A stretch of DNA of 64,000 bases from Chiridota heheva (Eukaryota; Echinodermata; Holothuroidea; Apodida; Chiridotidae): assembly GCA_020152595.1 (NCBI GenBank), contig JAIGNY010001459.1:1842001-1906000 (forward strand). The letters are read 5' to 3'. Below the pieces are notes generated by a model. That model saw nothing but the letters and a program-made list of their open reading frames with translations. It ran no database searches and had not been told where the DNA came from. A program made the translations under genes and the position numbers. Positions 12,372-24,224 of the stretch are shown piece by piece. Each line of letters starts with the position of its first letter. Within the stretch, counting starts at the first letter, position 1.

Positions 12372-13482
12372 ACCCATGTGATTCAATATCACTTTGCACT
12401 GATATTCAAGACATGTGATTCAATAACACTTTGCACTGATATTCAGGACATGTGATTCAATAACACTTTGCACTGATATTTAGGACATGTGATTTAATCA
12501 CACTTTGCACTGATATTCAGGACATGTGATTCAATAACACTTTGCACTGATGTTCAGGACATGTGATTCAATAACACTTTGCACTGATATTCGGGACATG
12601 TGATGCAGTAACACTTTGCACTGATATTCAGGACATGTGATTCAATAACACTTTGCACTAATATTCAGGACATGTGATTCAATAACACTTTGCACTGATA
12701 CTCAGGACATGTGATTCAATAACACTTTGCACTGATATTCAGGACATGTGATTCAATAACACTTTGCACTGATATTTAGGACATGTGACCCCAGGACATG
12801 TGATTCAATAACACTTTGCACTGATATTCAGGACATGTGATTCAATAACACTTTGCACTGATATTCAGGACATGTGATTCAATAACACTTTGATTCAATA
12901 ACACTTTGCAATCAATAACACTTTGCACTGATATTCAGGACATGTGATTCAAAATAACACTTTTACACTGGATATTCAGGACATGTGATTCAATAACACT
13001 TTGCACTGATATTCAGGACATGTGATTCAATAACACTTTGCACTGATATTCAGGACATGTGATTCAATAACACTTTGCACTGATATTCAGGACATGTGAT
13101 TCAATAACACTTTGCACTGATATTCAGGACATGTGATTCAATAACACTTTGCACTGATATTCAGGACATGTGATTCAATAACACTTTGCACTGATATTCA
13201 GGACATGTGATTCAATAACACTTTGCACTGATACTCAGGACATGTGATTTAATAACACTTTGCACTGATGTTCAGGACATGTGATTTAATAACACTTTGC
13301 ACTGATGTTCAGGACATGTGATTCAATAACACTTTGCACTGATATTCAGGACATGTGATTCAATAACACTTTGCACTGATACTCAGGACATGTGATTCAA
13401 TAAGACTTTGCACTGATGTTCAGGACATGTGATTCAATAACACTTTGCACTGATATTCAGGACATGTGATTCAATAACACTT
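12372..13482. repeat. 37-bp satellite B, about 30 copies
   Basis: A tandem array of a 37-bp unit that contains GGACATGTGATTCAATAACA and then CTTTGCACTGATATTCA. It is mostly homogeneous, with point variants (TTTAATC, GATGTTC, GATACTC) and a few internal partial copies near 12780-12960. The unit is unrelated in sequence to satellite A or to the array at 56.9 kb, although all three have a 37-bp unit. Confidence 0.97.
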
Positions 13483-13918
13483 TTTCTTTGTTGAACATTT
13501 AGGAGTTTTTGCATTTCAAAGATTGTGAGAGTGTGGGGAAAAGTGACCTCACAGTGTACAATGTGATGTCATAAAGGCAAATCAAATTTTTGATAATTTC
13601 TTTGAAAATTAATTGTCTCTTCCTAAATTACCGGAAGCAGTTCATTTATTGACATAGGGTATAACATACACTTATAAGAACATACTTTTTTCCATTTGCT
13701 CATGAACCTTTAAATACACTTTAAGCAAAAGAAAACAAATGTTTCTGTTTTATAGAAATACAGTACATCGGAATTATCTTGGATCTGCCTTCATGAAATC
13801 ATATTTTACACTGTAAGGTCACTTTCAATACACTCACACAATGTTTGAAATGCAATAACTCCTAAACGTATAAAAGATATCAACATGATTTTTACACTAA
13901 TTTGTTTCTTTAATAAGA

Positions 13919-14197
13919 GGTGCAATGGCTTATTGGTTAAGGAGTTATGCTCGTATTCAAAAGGTACCGGGTTCGATTCCTTGAGCAAGGCACTTTACTC
14001 TACTTGCTTATTGTAAGTCCACTCAGCTGTAAAATGAGTACCAGCACTGCTGGGGAGTTAATCTGTGATGGACTGGCGTCCCATCTAGGGGGAGTCATGT
14101 GCTCTCATCCGCTTGCGCCATGGAAAGTGAGGATAAGCACCGGTCCCATGAGCCTAATAGCTTGGATGGATTTAACTTTGAACTTGTTTCTTTAATA

Positions 14198-14200
<3 letters not shown>
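13919..14200 (+). mobile_element. tRNA-derived SINE
   Basis: The head resembles an RNA polymerase III promoter: an A-box-like TGGCTTATTGGTTAAGGAG and a B box GGGTTCGATTCC at about 13970. The body follows, with GAGCAAGGCACTTTACTC, AAAATGAGTACCAGC and GTGATGGACTGGCGTCCCAT. A diverged copy of the same body lies at 18985-19510. The (TA)n tract begins right after this copy. It is not a functional tRNA gene because the cloverleaf is incomplete. Confidence 0.8.
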
Positions 14201-14745
<545 letters not shown>

Positions 14746-16908
14746 GCGGCGGGAGACGAAGAGGGCCTCTCAGACCGTCGCTTCTCCACTTTCTCCGCCA
14801 CAGTACCGTCGCGTGGAGCCCAGTTCACCACGGGCTAGATCCCAATCGCTGCAAAAGAGTACGATTTGACTGCATAATCTGCACGCCGTAAAATATCGCA
14901 GAGATGGATGTCACCGAGCGTGAATTTGAAGCGCCGCACCACGCATCACGCAGACATCCTGGGTGTGTAAAACATCACACTCGGGACCCGTCCTTCATGT
15001 CCAAGGAGTATCAGAAATAAATACGGAACTTGTAACGCCAACACAGGGTTGTGGCCAGCAGGACCAAGAAGAAAAAATAAGTCGCTATATAGGTCACCTC
15101 CGATAAATTGGAACCGCTTACGGGAACCGCTGAACCGGTTTACAACTTAACGTGGGCCGCTGAACGTGAGGAACCGGCCCGCTAACGCCCCTAACAGAGG
15201 TTCTGAACTCGTGAATCTCGGAACTTCAGAATAACGGGTTATGGAACTCCGAACCCATGGATCCGCCCCCGAACTTTTATGGGCCGCTGAACCGCATGGA
15301 TGGAACTTATGGAACTCACCAGAATCCCTGGAACCACAATGGAACAACCGGCGCGCAGTGGAGCCGCTCCACGAACCGTCACCAATAACGGCCGCTGGTC
15401 GCATAGGACCGTCCAATGGAACCGCTTGGAACCAGAGCCAACTTACCGGGTGAACAACGGGGGTCGCTAACTTATGGACTCCTAAGAGGATATCTCTGGA
15501 CTCCTGGAATTTGAGGGAACCGCTCCTTTAGGCGCTCAACGCGCCTTCTAGGAGTCCAATGGAACCCTTTGGAACCGGTTTGATAACTGCAGAGGCGACG
15601 TCCATGCCCCTGCGAATCTCTTTTATACGGCCGGAACCAACAGATATAACTCACACAACCGGGCGCCGCACATGTGAGCCTAAGAACATCTATCCACTGC
15701 GGTTTACAACTTTAGGTGACTACAGAGGATATCTCTCTCTTTCGCAAAGTAAGTAGATCTTCTCAGTGAATCTCTTTATATATCTAAAGAGAGACAAGGC
15801 CTAGCAGTCTAAACAGAACACCAAAATTCTCTTAAACAGAAAAATTTTACTGAAAAAATAAATTCTCTAAGAGAAGAACGTAAGTCCAAGCGCATAAACC
15901 TAAACACGGCAAAGTAACTATGATTCACGACACGCTAAAGAGAGACGCAGGCATAGCATTCTAAACAGAACAACAACACTTGCTTTAACAGAAAAAATTT
16001 AAAACCAAAAAATTTTCTATCTGAAAACTTTTAGAAACCCGAAAACGATCCAACGTAATGACTTTACGCCGGGAGACTCCACCTTGAGGTCACTGTATTC
16101 AGGCCCTCCGACACCCCAAGTTCAACTGAAAATTAAATATTTTATCTCCAAACTGTGTGAGAAAATAAAAATATTCATATGCTGTTAACGTGAAAACGAA
16201 AATAAGCTCGCTAGTAACAACTGTAGCTCCTAGAGTTGTTACAGGCGACCCCACATTTACCCAGCGGTGACTAAGACCCAATGCGCATGCGCCCAAAATC
16301 GAAAAAGGAAATTGGCCTAATGCATACGCAGAAGGTGTACTGAAATATCCTAACGGTTAAACACTATACATAGTATAACGCTAGGGTCACCTCGAGGCGG
16401 GTGGGGCTAAGGGAGAAAAAGACTAATTTCGGGCAGAGGTCCCCAGACAGGCACAACCTGTGCTCTAGGACCCAAAACACCCACCACGAGTAGGACGCCT
16501 CGAACTAGCCACGCTATGTACGAATGGAGACAAAACCCGCTATCCTATGTAGGCTACACGGGTAAAGTCGTAGGTCGGCCAAGAAATCTCGACCCATGGC
16601 TATCTCACCCTTCTCTCGGAAGACTTGAAAAGGCGAGCCAGATGAGAACGGGCAGCGTAAAACCCTTCAGGTAGAAGCTGCCAAGAGAAAAGAGTTAGAA
16701 AGGTTAATTAAAAATAAAATAAAAGTGACCAGTTTTCAGCGATGTTGTGAAACAAACGCACTGAAAAAGAGTGAGGTGGTACAGAGGTATTATGGAGGTC
16801 AGGGCTTGGCTGGTTACTGCGTTTTTTAGGTTCGGTTAGAAGTGCGTTAGAATCAGGTCGTGTGACCAGATTGCATATTATAGCATGGAAGGTAAGGTAT
16901 AACTTGAA
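14746..16908. other. GC- and CpG-rich island of unknown origin
   Basis: A 2.2-kb block with a base composition unlike its surroundings, bounded on both sides by TA-rich tracts. It includes many GGAACCGCT/GAACCGG words (15100-15460) and two imperfect copies of a segment with AAAGAGAGAC, TCTAAACAGAACA and TAACAGAAAAA (15785-16010). No protein domain, LTR or rRNA sequence could be recognised. It could be a retroelement or other transposon inserted into the TA repeat. Confidence 0.5.
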
Positions 16909-17129
16909 GTAAATATATATATACACGTATATATATATTAAAATGAACATTCACGGGAATATTCCTTTAACTTTGTTGCTCATTTTCTCCCAAAAGTGAT
17001 CAGTGATCTTCATTTTAAAGCATATATGAATAATTTTCTTTCAAAATTTGCTGTACATATGAAAATTTGATTGTCTGCAGAACGCATCATTCATGCTTCT
17101 TGAATATGACATTTTTCTGATAACTTCAT

Positions 17130-17385
17130 GATTGACAGATGTGTGTGAACATTACCCCAAACTATATACACATCTGTCCTAGATTGACTAATGTGTGTGA
17201 ACATTACCCCAAACTATATACACATCTGTCCTAGATTGACTAATGTGTGTGAACATTACCCCAAACTATATACACATCTGTCCTGTGTGAACATTACCCA
17301 AACTATATACACATCTGTCCTAGATTGACTGTGTGTGAACATTACCCCAAACTATATAAACATCTGTCCTAGATTGACTAATCCA
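17130..17385. repeat. 52-bp minisatellite, about 5 copies
   Basis: Tandem copies of a 52-bp unit that contains GTGTGTGAACATTACCCC and then ATATACACATCTGTCCTAG. One copy is internally shortened near 17284. Confidence 0.95.
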
Positions 17386-17389
17386 CCAT

Positions 17390-18980
17390 TGATGACAATG
17401 ATCAGCTTCCACAGCAGTAAGCTGTGAGGGTATTCCAAATGCTATGAAAACAATTTTCAATGTGTTAAATGTGTAAATCAATACCGACAATCACGACTTA
17501 TTTCAAATGAACCCACAATATTTTCCAAGCTTTGTGATAGACTAGTAACGTTTGTAGAGAATAGAATACTCCCAATGTTTAATGCACATTAAGGGGATGT
17601 ATAGTATCCAAGCACAAATATATAATGATATATTCTCAAGACATTTACACATTCTAAACACTTTGGCAATCAGCAAAACCTTTCTGTACAGAAATAAGTT
17701 GTTTTTATTTTCCGACACAAAAATGCAGCTGGAAATGGATCTTGCACTATTGCAGCGTCCAATACAAACTACCGAGATTGCTGTTGTTTTCATGACTTCT
17801 TGAATATAAGTGGAGAGATATGCATTTGGTAACCACACACACTACAGTATACACAGTATACTTCCCAAAATAGGGTAAAATGTATTGGTCATGTGTGTGA
17901 GTATAGCAGAGCTAACATCCACCAACTTTTGTTCGATAAACATTCACAGTAAATAATATTGAACAAATGCTGTGATTATTTGGAAAAGGTAACTCAAGAA
18001 AAAGACACTCGCCACAAGGAACATTTAAGTTGTGCCATGTTCTTGATGTGATTCTTGTATCAAAAACAGTTTTAGAATCTGACAAAGAATTTACATCGGA
18101 TACTGGTGATAACTGGTGATAACTGGTGATAACTGGGAAGACTCGCATTCAATTTGATGAAGAAAATGAACATGGGTGTGATTCCAATAAAGAAATTTAA
18201 GTTTCAAAGTATCGCTATCACTGATCGCATAAAAGGGCAATAACTAGAAAACAGAATGTATCAAGTAACACTTGAAATTACATGATGATTATATAAGATG
18301 CATTGTGTAACTTGATTCCTGTAAAGCTGGAACAAAGAGAATTGTGCTTAAACTGCTCATTCATTTAAAGTATTGGATGAATTGAATGATCTGCGGTAAC
18401 TAGCACAGATGACGTGCGTCTGGTATCCAAATGAAAACACTTGAAGAACTGGATATTAATTTTGAACTATAAATTGTGGACATCCACATCCAAACTGAAA
18501 TGAATAAACAAGGGTTTGGTGTTATACCAAATTTCCAATGGAGAAAATCTAGTTTCCCACATCACCTTAACTGATGCCACGAATAGAAGTAGACTGTAAT
18601 AAAATCATTTAGAAGAACTGATGTTAGGAACACTCAAAATGACAATTATCAATGCAACAGCTGACATTCACAGATTTGGAACAAAGATCTAAGAAACTTC
18701 CCACTTATTTCTTCTCGTAATTCTTGTGGCTCCTTCCTAACTTCAATCATGTACAAGCCAGTGGCACTGTGGCAGATACAACAAAATATTCCAACACAAA
18801 AATTTCCAACAAAAGTATCTAAAACATATATTTTTAACTCAGAACATGTAATAGAGAGGAAAGATTATAACACCTCGCAGGAAAATCCAACTTGGTTCAA
18901 ATGATAGAATATAATTCTATACATTTCACTTTACAAAAACGGATATCCAAACAATATTAGAACCTACGTTGCAACGTCAT
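17390..18980. other. Intronic sequence, nothing recognised
   Basis: AT-rich sequence inside the large intron of the minus gene. The only small structure seen is a run of four AACTGGTGAT decamers near 18101-18135. The open frames here are short and have no recognised domain. Confidence 0.5.
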
Positions 18981-19019
18981 AAGATCTGGTACTTGAAGAG
19001 CAGTGGCCCGGTAGTAGAG

Positions 19020-19255
19020 AGGTCCTGGGTTAGATTTCCAGTATGGTCCCAGTATGGTCCTGCGTTAGATTCCCAGTATGTGTCCCAGCATGGCCTGGGC
19101 TAGATTCCCAGTATGTGTCCCAGCATGGCCTGGGCTAGATTCCCAGTATGGTCCTGGGTTAGATTCCCAGTATGTGTCCCAGTATGGTCCTAGGTTAGAT
19201 TCCCAGTACATGTCCCAGTATGGTCCTGGGTAAGATTCACAGTATGTGTCTTGTA
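19020..19255. repeat. Minisatellite built on a SINE B box
   Basis: About seven imperfect copies of a unit of roughly 33 bp with GGTTAGATTCCCAGTATG followed by TGTCCCAGTATGGTCCT. Each copy keeps a B-box-like GGTTAGATTCC. Confidence 0.8.
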
Positions 19256-19309
19256 TTATGTCCTACTCCACTTGCTTCATTCTACTTGGCTGTAAAAAAT
19301 GAGTACCAG

Positions 19310-19415
19310 CATACCCTGTGATAAACTGGTGCATACCCTGTGATGGACTGGTGCATACCCTGTGATGGACTGGTGCATACCCTGTGATGGACTGGTGCAT
19401 ACCCTGTGATGGACT
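19310..19415. repeat. 22-bp minisatellite built on the SINE core
   Basis: Five copies of a 22-bp unit containing GCATACCCTGTGATGGACTG. The single-copy equivalent in the SINE at 13919 is GTGATGGACTGGCGTCCC. Confidence 0.85.
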
Positions 19416-19799
19416 GGTAGCTTGTTCAGGGAAAGTCACTGATTCTTATCTGCTTGCATCACAAAAAGACACCAGCCTCATCATTCTGGAATGGATTTAA
19501 TTTTGTATTGGTAACACTTTTACTAAAGCCTTTTAGAGGAACAATAAATGCGTATTGCAGCCTGCGAGGAAAGTATAAAACCCACACCCAAAAAAATTGA
19601 TGTGTTACAAAACTGTGAAAAAATCCCATCTTATTTGATGACTGTGGAGTTAACCCACCCATCTTATCATTCTGTGGAAGAAATGTTATATCACAAAATT
19701 GAAAACAAGCACCAACCTTAATTTATTTCTCATGTCAATAACTTAGAGATATACATTACCACACAAAGTTATGCAGCATTCAAGCAAATGTGCATTTCA

Positions 19800-19995
19800 G
19801 GAAAAACTCCTACTATAAAAAGCTCCAACTATAAGAAGCTCCTACTATAAAAAGCTCTCACTATAAAAAGTTCCCACTATGAAAACCTCCCACTATGAAA
19901 AGCTCCCACTATAAAAAGCTCATACTATAAAAATATAAATAAATAGCTAATACTATAAAAAGCTCATACTATAAAAAGCTCATACTATAAAAAGA
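19800..19995. repeat. Degenerate 15-16-bp repeat
   Basis: Copies of AAAAAGCTCCCACTAT and AAAAAGCTCATACTAT with small indels. It ends about 30 bp before exon 6 of the minus gene. Confidence 0.85.
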
Positions 19996-20027
19996 TAAAA
20001 TTCATAAGAAAACATAAGCAACCTAAC

Positions 20028-20152
20028 CCTGTCTTGGGGGGCAGCTTGCGTATGTTGGAAAGCAGATTCTCACGGCCAACCTTTCCCTTTTCGCTTGAGA
20101 GGTGCTTGGTCCGCTGCTCGTGCCTCTTACCGTTACAATGCTCGAGGTAATT
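20028..20152 (-). CDS. Minus gene, exon 6: second half of a U1/matrin-like zinc finger
   Basis: A 125-bp exon with acceptor TTTGTTTATATAG and a GTTAGG donor. It encodes NYLEHCNGKRHEQRTKHL and then a basic helix-like tail ending NIRKLPPKTG. Spliced to exon 5, it supplies the two zinc-binding histidines of a C-X2-C-X12-H-X5-H finger, with the HCNGKRH spacing usual for U1/matrin/JAZ-type fingers that bind RNA or double-stranded nucleic acid. The exon has the same length (125 bp), the same phases (0 in, 2 out) and a clearly related protein sequence to the exon at 63119-63243 on the other strand. The function is inferred from the finger class only. Confidence 0.85.
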
Positions 20153-21162
20153 CTATATAAACAAAAGAGTACAAAAGCCCAAATAGACTTTATAAAGCAT
20201 ACACTACCAGGATAAATACTCACAAAAAGTAATGGGAGTATGTACTATGCAGTACGCAATAAAAATTATTTTACAATTGTGAATAGTTGTGGATCAGTGA
20301 TGTCATTTTACCTTTGAATTTAAACTTTTAATATCTCAGAAATAGAATAAGTGTTTGAATTGTTTTGGGTTACCCCCCCCCCCTCTCCTTTGAGATTATG
20401 TCTGAATTTCCCTCAATATTTCCCTACCTATTTGAAGTTTTGGGAACAAAATTCTTCAATTTTTAGGGTTTTGTTTAATTTTTGGCAAATCTCATTCAAT
20501 TTTTGTAATATTTCCTTCATTTTTGCAAAATTTGCTTCAATCGTTGTAAAATTTCCTTAATTTCTGTGATATGTTTCTTCTGTTTTCAGGATATACTGTA
20601 TGTTGCCAAATTTTACCACAATTTTCAATTATTTTACAAACCCTCTCTTTACAATGATAGTTTTTGGACCGTTACATGAGATTCATTCATTTCTGCATTG
20701 TTGGGACTGGCCCCCACTGTCAAATTTCTTCCTTCGCCGCCGCTGACGTAATCACATGTATTTATTTTTCTATGTTTCATAACAAAATAAACATTTGTAA
20801 CAATACCAAACCAAAACTATTTTTTTAGGGGGGAGGGAGAAGTTAGAAAGTAACCGAAGAGATTGATTATTACCAATTCACTGATTTTGCATTTCCATCT
20901 TTCGGATCAATTGTTTCAAACATGTGTGCCCTCCACACTTGAAATATTGCTCCGCAGCCCATGACCTTATTCTTCTCATGACATTTTTTATCTTTTGTTA
21001 AAACTAGAGGGATGTTAATACTTACTCCAACAGAAAGAAACCAATAACTATGATTACAAAACATGAAAACAAAATTATTTGCCATCCCAGATCATTTTCT
21101 TCCAAATTGCAAACTTGATAAAGACTGTTGCAGTATTTACTAAGCTCTGATGGAGATCTTAC
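20153..21162 (-). other. Minus gene intron inside the zinc finger (1,010 bp)
   Basis: The intron lies between the Cys half and the His half of the finger. It holds degenerate AT-rich words (20370-20720) and a poly-C run near 20372. The corresponding intron of the plus gene is 9,999 bp. Confidence 0.8.
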
Positions 21163-21264
21163 CTTGGTGCCTCTACTGATAGTGTTGCACAAGTAGCATT
21201 TCCAATCTACAAGCTCTCGATACTCAAAGTTTTCTGATATACCAATCTGCTTGAAAAGCTTCAT
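21163..21264 (-). CDS. Minus gene, exon 5: first half of the zinc finger
   Basis: A 102-bp exon, phase 0 to phase 0, with acceptor TTTATCTCCAG and donor GTAAGATCT. It encodes MKLFKQIGISENFEYREL, then VDWKCYLCNTISRGTK. The CYLC pair gives the two zinc-binding cysteines, and the intron falls eight residues after the second. The paralogous exon at 53018-53119 is also 102 bp and reads KIGITINFSDRQL then WKCYLCNANCRNKN, so the intron position is conserved. The leading ATG is just a codon after the acceptor and probably not the start of translation, because exon 4 joins in phase. Confidence 0.88.
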
Positions 21265-21713
21265 CTGGAGATAAAGAGTACAGAATCAACAACACCATTT
21301 TTGGATGTTTAGTTGTATAGTTTTGTACCTACAAGGACGGGTGCTGGGTGCAGTGGGGGTGACGGGGAGGGGTAGAAGCTGGTAAAGTTGTTGAATATTT
21401 ATTTTTTCAGTTGCTGTTCCTTTTTTGTTCTTGAAAACTACCTGTTCCGACATATCAATTGACTATTTGTAATAGCTATATTTTCCATTATGTTATAATC
21501 TATGTTATGATTACTCAATTTGAAAAGTGAACTTTGTAAAACACTTTATGTTCGTGAAACAGAACAATAAAAAATATAAAAAATCATATTCATCTTTGAT
21601 GACAAGCAACCACTTGGCATTTTTTTTATTAAAGTGATGGAAGTACCAGTGCAACTTGGTACTGTATGTCCACTAAGATAACTTGAAGTTGACAATAGGG
21701 ATGGCACTAGGAA

Positions 21714-22210
21714 TTGGAATTTGAGGAGGATTTATCAGTCTTACCAAACAATCCATACTCAAGTATTAATTTTATGTACATAACCAGAACAATCAATGAT
21801 GTTGAAGCTCAACTTCATCACAAAAATGTTCAAAAGATGATATCAAAGGAAGATGAAATGGTGAGTTACCATTTTCAAGTCAAGTTTTGCATAAAAAAAA
21901 ATACATTCATGGTCTACTGTCGTTTAATAGTATTTTATAAGAAGCAATTTATTTTTGCAATATTCCCATTGATTATACTCTTAACATTGTACACACTTTC
22001 TTTTAATTAGTTTGTCTGAAAATGCGTCAATCATATGATGTGAAACCAAGGATGTACGAACACATCCTTGGTGGAACTAAAGAAACAGCAAGGCTTTCAC
22101 ACATGTCTGTATTACGAGGCCATGCCCCCAATCCAAAAGACAAAGTTATTTTAATTCCCCCAGAAAAGGAGAAACTGTGGAATATGGGGTTTGTCCCCCT
22201 GGATTTGTAG
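21714..22210 (+). other. Two unassigned open frames
   Basis: Two frames on the plus strand, inside an intron of the minus gene. The first starts at 21714 (MEFEEDLSVLPNNPYSSINF onward) and reaches a possible donor, ATGGTGAGTT, near 21861. The second, at 22022-22207, reads MRQSYDVKPRMYEHILGG and ends GFVPLDL. A TTTTAATTAG acceptor precedes the second, but joining them in phase meets a stop. They have more protein-like composition than nearby frames, but I do not recognise a family. They could be a decayed gene or a transposon fragment. Confidence 0.25.
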
Positions 22211-22564
22211 GAAGCATACTTCATCCCCCTTGCAAGACTTTTTCAGAGAAAACAATATTGAAATCATTCATACTGATATTACATGTACTTGTCTTACATG
22301 TATTTAACTGGCAATTTTTGTATTTTTGTTGGTTAAGCAGTTGACTTTCCCTAAGAAAGGAAAAAATCTATAAAACTCCATGGGACTTTCCCAATGGAAT
22401 CCAAGGAAGTACACTTTAGACCCGTCCAACAATATTTCTTAACAATAAAATCATCATTCATGTGATAATTAACAATTAATCTCTTACTAAGGTTGCATCA
22501 TCTTTATTTTTGCTCTTAAATTTCCTCAAATGAAGGATAAATCCATAGCTTTTTTTTTTCTTAC

Positions 22565-23280
22565 AGGAATATTCCCAGGTTTTCTGTAAAATTTTATTTG
22601 AAAGAGCATAGTTTTAGAGCCAATTTGGTACAAAAATCAGGTTGTTATCATATTCCGTTCAGGAGATATGGATTTTTAAAGATTTCCGATTGCATTTTAA
22701 AGTTTTTGTACAGTATGATGAATTCATGTTTGATGATGTCATAGAGACAATTCCATTGAAAATGTTTATGTATCTCTTTGAACGTTAATAGGTTGTTTCT
22801 GTATGATGAGAAACAATTTTCCAAAAGTTATTGAAGTAGGGTATATTTGGCAATGTATATAAATACCTAACTATCATCAATTTATTTTTCTAGCAGGTTT
22901 TACCAATATAAAAAGGATGATAGATTTTAATGAAATACATCAACTTTGTGGGAGAATGTGTTGCTGTGATGTCATACTGAGCCTTTTCCTATTATTTTTC
23001 ATTTATTGGCATTTTTTGTGAACCTTAAAATTTGAATATCTTATGGTTGGAATAACATATCATAACATAACAAGATTATGGGCTAAGAAGGGTTAGTCAC
23101 CCCATAAAAAGCCCAAACAACACCACCACCAAAAAAAAAAATAAAAAATCAAAGATGCCCAGAGTTAGTAAAGACTTTGTTGACTTTGAAATTGTAACAT
23201 AATTTTGTACTAAATTGTTTCTAATATTTTTCTCTTTCTTATGAAAGGTTATAAAAAAACAATGGGAATATTCCTTTAAA
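22565..23280. mobile_element. MITE-like element with GGAATATTCC ends
   Basis: The left end CAGGAATATTCCCAGG and the right end AATGGGAATATTCCTTTAA are inverted copies of each other, about 700 bp apart. The inside is AT-rich and non-coding. Similar GGAATATTCCTTTAA words occur near 16957. The boundaries are approximate. Confidence 0.45.
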
Positions 23281-23284
23281 TAGT

Positions 23285-23700
23285 TGGCAAATGTACTTTT
23301 TGCTTTACATTGCAACAAATCACTCAGGCAAAGATAAAGAGGGTGGTTAACAGGGATAAGTATTCCATGCTGTCCACACAACAGAGGATATTGTGCACTG
23401 TAGCGTGAACAAAGTGGTACCTCTTTCGTGTCTTATCAATTCCCTGGTGTCAGCTGTAGGAAATTATTTACACACCAGCACATATTTTCCAGATTTGACT
23501 GCAGATTTTCAAGAAATTGATGAAAATGAAAATTGCTCTATTTTAGGTATTGCAAACAGTAAATGAAAAACTGAAAACACCCATGTGGAGAATTTCATGC
23601 TCTTCAAGATTGCCTAATTTCAAGTCTTTGGTCAAACACCTCTAACTAGATACATTTAAAAAATGGGAGACAAAAGTTAACAGAAATTTCCCATTTATAA
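23285..23700 (-). repeat. Dispersed repeat, uninterrupted copy
   Basis: The reverse complement matches 53160-53310 plus 54650-54935 on the plus strand, including TTCATTTACTGTTTGCA and AATAGAGCAATTTTCATTTT. This copy has no insert at the point where the other copy holds an L2-like LINE. It lies in the intron between exons 4 and 5 of the minus gene. Confidence 0.8.
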
Positions 23701-24224
23701 GATCAACTTCATTGAGCTAAAAATAGACAATTTCCCGTTGTAATTAATTTAATTAGCAGTAATGGCTTCCAACTAAACTCCAACATACAGAACATCCTCA
23801 AGATTTTTGTTCCTGATAAAATCAAGCTTCCTTTGAATTTAGTCACACAAAACTATTTTAAATTTCCAACAATACCAGGTGTACTTTTGAATAACAAAAA
23901 ACCTAAAATTACATTGTCTTTTAAGCTCACGGGGTGGAACAAATATTTTACTTTCTGGGACTAAGTCAAAAAAAAAAAGAATTTAGTGGCCTTTAAAGAA
24001 TTGTTAGTTTAAGAATATATCTTCTTGAATTGACATAACAGTTAAACAAACTTTTAATATATACATAGATTTTCCTTTTTCTGTTTTCCTGCTATTTTTC
24101 TTGATCTAAAAAATTGCTGTGTCCATCGGTCTCGTGGCCCACTGTATTTTCAAAAATAATAATAATGATAAAATAAAAAAGAATAATAAAAAATATACAT
24201 TTACATAAAAAAGAAAAATAATAT

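Larger units (their letters stand above)
18985..19510 (+). mobile_element. SINE copy with two internal expansions
   Basis: Same family as 13919-14200. It has GTGGCCCGGTAGTAGAG, then a B-box-like GGGTTAGATTCCCAG, then CTACTTGGCTGTAAAAAATG, TGAGTACCAGC, GTGATGGACTGG and a tail GGATTTAATTTTG like the first copy. Two parts of the element have become tandem repeats: the B-box region (19020-19255) and the GATGGACTGG core (19310-19415). Confidence 0.75.
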
